From contig CAMVFE010000012.1 of the NCBI GenBank assembly GCA_947166705.1, positions 1 to 54,017 on the forward strand: 54,017 nucleotides of DNA, given 5' to 3'. A model generated the notes under the pieces. The model was not told the DNA's origin. It did not search any database and saw nothing but the letters and a program-made list of their open reading frames with translations. Numbering within the stretch: the stretch's first letter is position 1; every line of letters begins with the position of its first letter. The position numbers and the translations under genes are program-made. Positions 48,841 through 54,017 of this stretch are shown here, one piece after another. This DNA is from an uncultured Clostridia bacterium (GTDB taxonomy: Bacteria; Bacillota; Clostridia; Christensenellales; Aristaeellaceae).

Positions 48841-50445
48841 ATGCTGCGTCTTTCCAATCTGGCTGTCCCGCTGGATTATTCCGAGGCCTCCCTCCGGAGG
48901 CTGATTGAGCGGAAGCTTGGCCTGTCTCCGGGCCGGCTTCTTTCCTTTACCCTGGTCCGGCGCAGCGTGGATGCCCGGGACAAGTCCGATGTGCATTTCG
49001 TCCTCAGCCTGGACCTGGCCGTTTCCGATGAGGCCGCCCTGCTGCGGAGGCAACGGAATCTCGCGCCGGTCGTGTCCGCGCCGGCCGCGCCCCTGCCGCC
49101 TGCCCGCTTTTCTCGGCCGCCGCTGGTGGTCGGCGCGGGTCCCGCCGGGCTTTTCTGCGCCCTGACCCTGGCCCGTGCCGGAGCGAAGCCCCTGCTCATC
49201 GAGCGCGGCCGGCCGGTGGATCAGCGGGCGGCCGATGTCTCCCGCATGCGGCAGAGCGGCCTGCTGGACGAGGAATCGAACGTCCAGTTCGGCGAGGGCG
49301 GAGCCGGCGCTTTTTCCGACGGCAAGCTGACCTGCGGGGTCAAATCTCCGTGGCTTCGCGACGTCCTGGATACCTTTGTTTCCCACGGCGCCCCGGAGCA
49401 GATCCTGACCGATCCGAAGCCGCATATCGGCACGGATCGTCTCCGTCCCGTTGTTGCCTCCATCCGCCGCGAGATTCTCTCGCTGGGCGGAACAGTGCTC
49501 TTTGAGACGCGGCTGGAGGGTCTTATCCTCCGTCAGGGGCAGGTTGCGGGCGCCCGCGTCCGCAGCGACGGAGAGGAGCGGGAGATTCTCACGGACACGG
49601 TTTTCCTCTGCATCGGGCATTCCGCCCGCGACACCGTCCGCGGCCTCTTCGCCGACGGCGTACCCATGGAGCAGAAGCCCTTTGCCATCGGCCTGCGCAT
49701 CGAGCATCCCCGGGAGCTCATCGACCGAGGCCAGTACGGGTCCTTTGCGGGCCATCCCCGGCTCGGCGCCGCTTCCTATAAGCTGAACTGCCATACCCCG
49801 GACGGCCGGGGCGTCTATACCTTCTGCATGTGTCCCGGCGGCGAGGTGATCGCCGCGGCCTCCGAGCCCGGGGGCGTCGTTGTCAACGGCATGAGCCTCC
49901 ACGCCCGGGACGCGGAAAACAGCAATTCCGCCCTGCTGGTCGGCGTCCGCCCCGAGGATTTCGGGGACGCGCATCCCCTCGCGGGCTTCCTCCTCCAGCG
50001 GCGGATTGAGGAATCCGCCTTCCGCGCGGCGAACCCCGTCTCCGGCTCTCCCTCCTTCCTTGCGCCCGCCCAGCGCCTGGAGGATTTTCTCCTGAACCGC
50101 CCCTCCGTCGGCTTCGGCGCGGTCCGGCCGTCCTATCTGCCTGGCGTCGTTCCCTCGGACCTGCGGGCGGTGCTGCCGGATTATATCGTGCGGAACCTTC
50201 AGCTGGCCCTCCCGGCGCTGGACCGCCAGCTGCGCGGCTTCGCCCTTCCGGACGCGGTGCTGACAGCCCCGGAAACCCGTTCCTCCTCCCCCGTCCGCAT
50301 TCCCCGGGATGAAACCCGCCAGGCGGCGGGCGTCCCCGGGCTTTATCCCGTGGGCGAGGGCGCCGGTTTCGCCGGGGGAATCGTCTCCGCCGCGCTGGAC
50401 GGAATCTCCTCCGCCCGCGCCGCGCTGGAGCGCACGGGCGCCTGA
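48841..50445 (+). CDS. FAD-dependent oxidoreductase, uncharacterised
   Basis: 534 aa. A ~90-residue N-terminal domain (LSFTLVRRSVDARDKSDVHF motif) precedes a Rossmann FAD-binding segment VVGAGPAGLFCALTLARAG (~res 96-114). SNVQFGEGGAGAFSDGKLT is the signature of the 'FAD-dependent dehydrogenase' family found widely in bacteria; the C-terminal YPVGEGAGFAGGIVSAALDG binds FAD. Substrate unknown. AAAGGAG site, 30 nt after truA. Confidence 0.88.
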   Translation: MLRLSNLAVPLDYSEASLRRLIERKLGLSPGRLLSFTLVRRSVDARDKSDVHFVLSLDLAVSDEAALLRRQRNLAPVVSAPAAPLPPARFSRPPLVVGAGPAGLFCALTLARAGAKPLLIERGRPVDQRAADVSRMRQSGLLDEESNVQFGEGGAGAFSDGKLTCGVKSPWLRDVLDTFVSHGAPEQILTDPKPHIGTDRLRPVVASIRREILSLGGTVLFETRLEGLILRQGQVAGARVRSDGEEREILTDTVFLCIGHSARDTVRGLFADGVPMEQKPFAIGLRIEHPRELIDRGQYGSFAGHPRLGAASYKLNCHTPDGRGVYTFCMCPGGEVIAAASEPGGVVVNGMSLHARDAENSNSALLVGVRPEDFGDAHPLAGFLLQRRIEESAFRAANPVSGSPSFLAPAQRLEDFLLNRPSVGFGAVRPSYLPGVVPSDLRAVLPDYIVRNLQLALPALDRQLRGFALPDAVLTAPETRSSSPVRIPRDETRQAAGVPGLYPVGEGAGFAGGIVSAALDGISSARAALERTGA

Positions 50446-50474
50446 CCGCAGGATGAACCCCGCCCGCCGGGCAT

Positions 50475-50505
50475 GGAAAAGGCCGGCTCATTTCGAGCCG
50501 GCCTT
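50475..50505. terminator. Bidirectional terminator shared by the FAD gene and nth
   Basis: 11-bp perfect stem AAGGCCGGCTC (50479-50489)/GAGCCGGCCTT (50495-50505), 5-nt loop. On the minus strand it is followed by TTTT; on the plus strand by CTG after TT. The stop codon of nth sits in the loop region, so the hairpin includes its last sense codons. Confidence 0.85.
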
Positions 50506-51126
50506 CTGATATTCCCTGCACCATTCCTTCATCGGGCATTCCGCGCATTTGGGCTTCTGCGCGCTGCAGATTCTCCGTCCGTGCCAGATCAGCCAGTGGT
50601 GTGCCCTGCCCCACTTCTCCCGGGGAATCAGCCGGGTCATCTGCCTTTCCGTCTCCTCCACCGTGTCCGCCCTGCACAGCCCAAGCCGGTTGCTGACGCG
50701 GAAAACGTGGGTGTCGACGGCGAAGGCGGGGATGCCGAACGCGTTGGAGAGTACGACGTTCGCCGTTTTCCGCCCGACCCCGGGCAGCGCGGTCAGCTCC
50801 TCCATCGTCCGGGGAACCTGTCCCCCGTGCTCCCTGCTGATGATCCTGCAGGCCTCGATCATGTTCTTCGCCTTGGTTCTGAATCCGCAGCTCCGGACCA
50901 TCGGGAAAAGGTCATCGACCTCGGCCCGGGCCATGCTTTCGGCGTCCGGGTACCGCGCGAACACCGCCGGCGTCACTCGGTTCACCTGCCGGTCCGTGCA
51001 CTGGGCCGACAGGATGGTGGCCATCAGCGTTTCGTAGGGATTGGTAAAGTTCAGCTCCGGCCCCGCCTCGGGGTAGGTTTCCTCAAGCGCCTGAAGAATC
51101 CGCTGTTTCCGTTCCTTTTCCGTCAT
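50488..51126 (-). CDS. nth: Endonuclease III
   Basis: Base-excision DNA glycosylase/AP lyase for oxidised pyrimidines. 212 aa. Helix-hairpin-helix with catalytic Lys in LPGVGRKTANVVLS (~res 114-127), catalytic Asp in FAVDTHVFRVSNRLG, and the [4Fe-4S] cluster motif C-x6-C-x2-C-x5-C at res ~187-203. GAGGTG before the ATG. Follows the asd terminator, so it depends on read-through or an unseen promoter. Confidence 0.97.
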   Translation of the reverse strand: MTEKERKQRILQALEETYPEAGPELNFTNPYETLMATILSAQCTDRQVNRVTPAVFARYPDAESMARAEVDDLFPMVRSCGFRTKAKNMIEACRIISREHGGQVPRTMEELTALPGVGRKTANVVLSNAFGIPAFAVDTHVFRVSNRLGLCRADTVEETERQMTRLIPREKWGRAHHWLIWHGRRICSAQKPKCAECPMKEWCREYQKAGSK

Positions 51127-51138
51127 GCCGCACCTCTG

Positions 51139-51168
51139 AAAAAAAGGCCCTCTCCGCTGGAGAAGGCC
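51139..51168 (-). terminator. Terminator of asd
   Basis: Minus strand: 10-bp stem (51159-51168 with 51146-51155, one G-U type mismatch), 3-nt loop, then T7 (51139-51145), just after the asd stop. Confidence 0.9.
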
Positions 51169-51175
51169 GGATGGT

Positions 51176-52273
51176 TTATTTCCGGGATGTCAGGTAGCCC
51201 TTCCGGGTCAGCAGCTCCGCCGTCAGGATGCCGCCGCCCGCCGCGCCGCGGATGGTGTTGTGGCTCAGGCACACGAACCGCCAGTCGAAGATCCGGTCCT
51301 CCCGCAGCCGGCCGATGCTGACGCCGAATCCGTTCTGGAAATCCCGGTCCAGCCGGGTCTGCGGCCGGCTCGGATCCTCAAAGTACTGCAGGAAGGGCTT
51401 CGGCGCGCTGGGCAGCTCCAGCCGCTGGGCCTCCGTTTCGTAGTTCCGCCATCTCTCCAGGATCTGCTCCCGGCTCACCTTCTCGGCGAAACGGACGGAA
51501 ACCGCTGCCATATGCCCGTCGCTGGCGGCTACCCGCAGGCACTGGGCGCTGATCACGGGCGCCTCGGCGTTCACGATCACCGGGCCGTTCCCGCGGTCCT
51601 GCAGGGTGCCCCACAGCTTCAGGGGCTCCTGCTCGCTCTTCTCGTCCTCCCCGCCGATGTAGGGGATCACGTTGTCCACCATCTCGGGCCACGTCCGGAA
51701 GGTTTTTCCGGCGCCGCTGATCGCCTGGTAGGTGCAGACGGAGACCTCCGTCGGCCGGAAGTCCAGTAGCGGGGTCAGCGCGGGCACGTAGCTCTGGATG
51801 GAGCAGTTCGGCTTCACCGCGATGAAGCCGTGCGCGGTCCCCAGCCTTTTCCGCTGGGTGGGAATCACGCCCAGGTGCGCCGCGTTGATCTCCGGCACGA
51901 CCATCGGCACGTCCTCCAGCCCGCGGCAGGCGCTGTTGTTGCTGACCACGGGAATCTCGTGCTTCGCGTAGCTTTCCTCCAGCGCGCGGATCTCGTCCTT
52001 CTTCATGTCCACGGCGCAGAACACAAAGTCCACCTTTTCCGCCACCGCGTCGATGTCCGACGCGTCCAGCACCGTCATGCCGGAAGCCTTCTCCGGAATG
52101 GCCCACGGGAAAGCCCAGCGTTCCCCGACCGCCTCCGTGTATTTCTTGCCTGCGCTGCGGCCGGACGCCGCCAGGCAGCTGATCTCAAACCAGGGATGAT
52201 TCGCCAGCAGCGAGATGAATCTCTGCCCGACCATGCCGGTCGCGCCGATAATGCCCGCACGAAGCTTTTCCAT
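51176..52273 (-). CDS. asd: Aspartate-semialdehyde dehydrogenase
   Basis: Reduces aspartyl phosphate with NADPH, leading to Lys/DAP, Thr and Met. 365 aa. IGATGMVGQRFISLL (res 8-22, NADP fold), SNNSACRGLEDVP, catalytic Cys in VKPNCSIQSYVPAL, QAISGAGKTF and the His-bearing RVAASDGHMAAVSVRF. The length and sequence style match the archaeal/fungal-like ASADH branch. Start at 52273 follows GAGAGG by 7 nt. 64 nt downstream of the exported-protein gene without a promoter between, so co-transcription is likely. Confidence 0.95.
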   Translation of the reverse strand: MEKLRAGIIGATGMVGQRFISLLANHPWFEISCLAASGRSAGKKYTEAVGERWAFPWAIPEKASGMTVLDASDIDAVAEKVDFVFCAVDMKKDEIRALEESYAKHEIPVVSNNSACRGLEDVPMVVPEINAAHLGVIPTQRKRLGTAHGFIAVKPNCSIQSYVPALTPLLDFRPTEVSVCTYQAISGAGKTFRTWPEMVDNVIPYIGGEDEKSEQEPLKLWGTLQDRGNGPVIVNAEAPVISAQCLRVAASDGHMAAVSVRFAEKVSREQILERWRNYETEAQRLELPSAPKPFLQYFEDPSRPQTRLDRDFQNGFGVSIGRLREDRIFDWRFVCLSHNTIRGAAGGGILTAELLTRKGYLTSRK

Positions 52274-52337
52274 CTTTAATCCTCTCCGTTTCTGCGTCGT
52301 CTTTCTTCTCCGCGTCTTCTTTCCCCATTCAGGGGGC

Positions 52338-53882
52338 TCAGTCCCAGAACAGCAGCTCAAAGCTCGGAATCTGTTCCGTGCCCTCTTCGCTCTGGATCTC
52401 GTGGGTTCCGCTCAGCTTTCCGTAGAACGTCTGCTCGCTGCCCACCACAAACTGGGGCTCCTCGCCCGTGGTGATGGCGATCAGGTCCTTCATCGTCCCC
52501 TTCCGGGTCTTCGTCATGGCGGCGGTCACGATATATTCGTCCCCGACGTGCTGGATGTCCGTGATATAGACCTTGTAGCCCATGGTGCGCCCCATGTAGG
52601 ATTCCATCTTCCGCATCAGGGTCGTGTGCGCGGGCTTCACGGCTGAGGCCCGGGTCTGGTTCCGGATGTCGTTCTCGCTCAGCGTCCGGTTGGCCGTCCA
52701 GGTGAAGCGCCGGGTCTCGTAGTTCTTTTTCTGGAACACGAGGGTGATCTGGTATTCGCTCTGGGTGTCGGTGGGAATCCTGAAGGTAAATTTCCCGGTG
52801 TTGTTGGTCCGGGCGGATTTGTCGTAGTCCTTCGCCCCGCCGGTCACGATGCACTGGATGCTGACGCCTTTGGAAGTCTTTCCGGTCAGCACGAACTCGT
52901 CGTTCTCGAACTGCTCCGGCACGGGTTCCGTGAGGCTGACGGGCAGCAGCGTACGCTGGTATGTCGTCGGCTCGAAGACGTGCTCGGCGATGGTGTTCCC
53001 GTCCATTTCCGCCGTCAGCGTCAGCAGCCAGACGCCCTCGCCCTCCAGCTTGATGTTCAGCTTAAACTTCCCGGTCTTCTCGCTCGCGTCGGTCTCGATC
53101 CGCTTCGGCGTCGGGTTGGCGTATTTCATCACCACGCCGATCAGGTGGGCGCCGGGCGTCGTCGTCCCCTCGACGGTGAAGGTCCCGGTGTTGGTCTCCG
53201 TCGGCGGAACCTCGCTGAAGCTCAGCGTGCCCTTCGTCACGGAGGGCAGGTCCATCGTCTCCGTGAAGGCGACCGTGCGCGCGGCCTTCTTGACGCTGTT
53301 CAGGTCCTTGTCCCGCAGCCCGCGTCCGAAGACCTGGTAGTCCAGCACCAGGGTCCATCCGTTCTTGACGGTCTTCTCGGCATATCCCCAGGTGATCAGC
53401 CCGTTCACATCCCGTTTGTACTTCAGCTGCAGGTACCGGTCCCCGGCGGAGCTCTTCATCCACTCCGCCGATTTCACGTCGTACCCCCGGCTTCTGTATT
53501 TTTCAGCCTTCAGGTGGGAAGCCCGGTAATTGGCCCGGATCTGGGACCCCTGGGCGGAAATGTTGAAGTAGATCTCCGCGTCCTCGTCCCTGGCTGCGCG
53601 GATCTCGAGGCAGGCGTCCATGTCGGGCACCCATGCCTGGATCAGCACGCCGCGCTCCGCCCAGTCCGCGAGCACGGCCTCCTCCGTCGTGTTCCGGGAG
53701 GCGAGGAACTCCGGATGCCGGCTCAGGTTGTCCTGCGTCAGCACGATGTAGCTGTCGGCCAGCGAAATCTTTGCGTTCAGCGTCCCCAGGGAGTACTCCG
53801 TGGTCGGCGTTGCCGCCAGGGCTGTGCCGCAGCAGATGGCCGCCGCCAGCAGGCACAGCATCCAGAAAAACCGTTTTCGCAC
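52338..53882 (-). CDS. Secreted protein with Ig-like beta domains, unknown function
   Basis: 514 aa. Signal peptide (res 1-23, ending ALA). N-terminal alpha/beta region (~25-215) resembling a stress-type exported domain (ENISAQGSQ-like strand, YGYAEKTVKNGWTLVLDYQ), two repeated beta-sandwich modules (~220-320 and ~325-410; each with a TGKFKLNI / TGKFTFRI strand), then a ~90-residue C-terminal domain. No anchor motif. Start is GTG at 53882 with GGTGAG upstream. Function unknown. Confidence 0.75.
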   Translation of the reverse strand: MRKRFFWMLCLLAAAICCGTALAATPTTEYSLGTLNAKISLADSYIVLTQDNLSRHPEFLASRNTTEEAVLADWAERGVLIQAWVPDMDACLEIRAARDEDAEIYFNISAQGSQIRANYRASHLKAEKYRSRGYDVKSAEWMKSSAGDRYLQLKYKRDVNGLITWGYAEKTVKNGWTLVLDYQVFGRGLRDKDLNSVKKAARTVAFTETMDLPSVTKGTLSFSEVPPTETNTGTFTVEGTTTPGAHLIGVVMKYANPTPKRIETDASEKTGKFKLNIKLEGEGVWLLTLTAEMDGNTIAEHVFEPTTYQRTLLPVSLTEPVPEQFENDEFVLTGKTSKGVSIQCIVTGGAKDYDKSARTNNTGKFTFRIPTDTQSEYQITLVFQKKNYETRRFTWTANRTLSENDIRNQTRASAVKPAHTTLMRKMESYMGRTMGYKVYITDIQHVGDEYIVTAAMTKTRKGTMKDLIAITTGEEPQFVVGSEQTFYGKLSGTHEIQSEEGTEQIPSFELLFWD

Positions 53883-53918
53883 AGAAGCTCACCGGCCCTT
53901 TCCTGTGAAAATTAACTG

Positions 53919-53947
53919 ATTATATCAGAGAAACCCTGAAAGTGCAA
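53919..53947 (-). promoter_or_regulatory. Promoter of the secreted-protein gene and probably asd
   Basis: Minus strand: TTGCAC (53942-53947), 17-bp spacer ending TGA, TATAAT (53919-53924). The 70 bases beyond it to the window end show no gene. Confidence 0.88.
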
Positions 53948-54017
53948 ACCCCCTCCCTTGCGGGACCGTGTCAAGTTGTTACGGAGTTTTTGTCAGGAGA
54001 CCATATCCATCAGAGGA

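Overview
The window is a G+C-rich chromosomal stretch of a Gram-positive-type bacterium, most likely a Clostridia-class Bacillota (Firmicutes). The evidence is a CIRCE-controlled hrcA-grpE-dnaK operon, a ylxM-ffh-rpsP-khpA-rimM-trmD block, ecfA1-ecfA2-ecfT-truA, comEC-holA, a PPi-type phosphofructokinase, lipoprotein/CUT1 sugar importers of the LplABC kind, and sigma-A promoters with AAGGAGG-type ribosome sites. The TEEP/PTPEP-rich SH3 surface protein and the DUF6273 protein resemble those of rumen and gut Christensenellales-like clostridia, but that placement is only an impression. I see no rRNA, tRNA, phage, IS element or CRISPR array.

Layout. 1-2.4 kb: heat-shock operon (dnaK partial, grpE, hrcA, all minus) with a perfect CIRCE and promoter. 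2.5-9.1 kb: a minus-strand housekeeping operon, yqhQ-prmC-prfA-ywlC-small membrane protein-tex, joined by overlaps and short gaps. 9.3-12.5 kb: pgi (minus) and PPi-PFK (plus) diverge from strong promoters. 12.5-15.9 kb (minus): VanY-type carboxypeptidase plus a small partner, apt, citrate synthase. 16.3-17.5 kb: secreted peptidoglycan-binding protein. 17.5-26.0 kb (plus): ylxM-ffh, rpsP-khpA, rimM-trmD, a membrane protein, an orphan barstar, an MBL hydrolase, comEC and holA. 26.1-27.1 kb: secreted Ig-like protein.

27.2-38.7 kb is the accessory heart: a glycan (probably pectin/rhamnogalacturonan) utilisation locus. Two CUT1 permeases and a solute-binding protein are transcribed leftwards. They are followed, behind their own promoter and a long leader hairpin, by a second paralogous binding lipoprotein that is translationally coupled to a transmembrane AraC-type regulator and a GH43 enzyme. 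Divergently, an MGH1-like (alpha/alpha)6 hydrolase and a GH28-like beta-helix enzyme are transcribed rightwards. No ATPase is encoded, so a shared MsmX/UgpC-type ATPase is presumed.

38.7-40.1 kb (minus): three unannotated single-span membrane micro-proteins (38, 58 and 31 aa), each with its own ribosome site, then a secreted DUF6273 protein, all behind one strong promoter. 40.3-44.1 kb: a 1261-aa surface protein with four SH3-like domains, two long Thr-Glu-Pro repeat tracts, one membrane span and a Gly/Asn-rich cytoplasmic tail. 44.5-50.4 kb (plus): membrane-anchored metallophosphoesterase, ECF transporter core, truA, FAD oxidoreductase. 50.5-53.9 kb (minus): nth, asd and a secreted protein that probably shares a promoter with asd.

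The best candidates for undescribed biology are the binding-lipoprotein/transmembrane-AraC/GH43 cassette, which looks like a sensory rather than a transport arrangement, and the micro-protein/DUF6273 operon.
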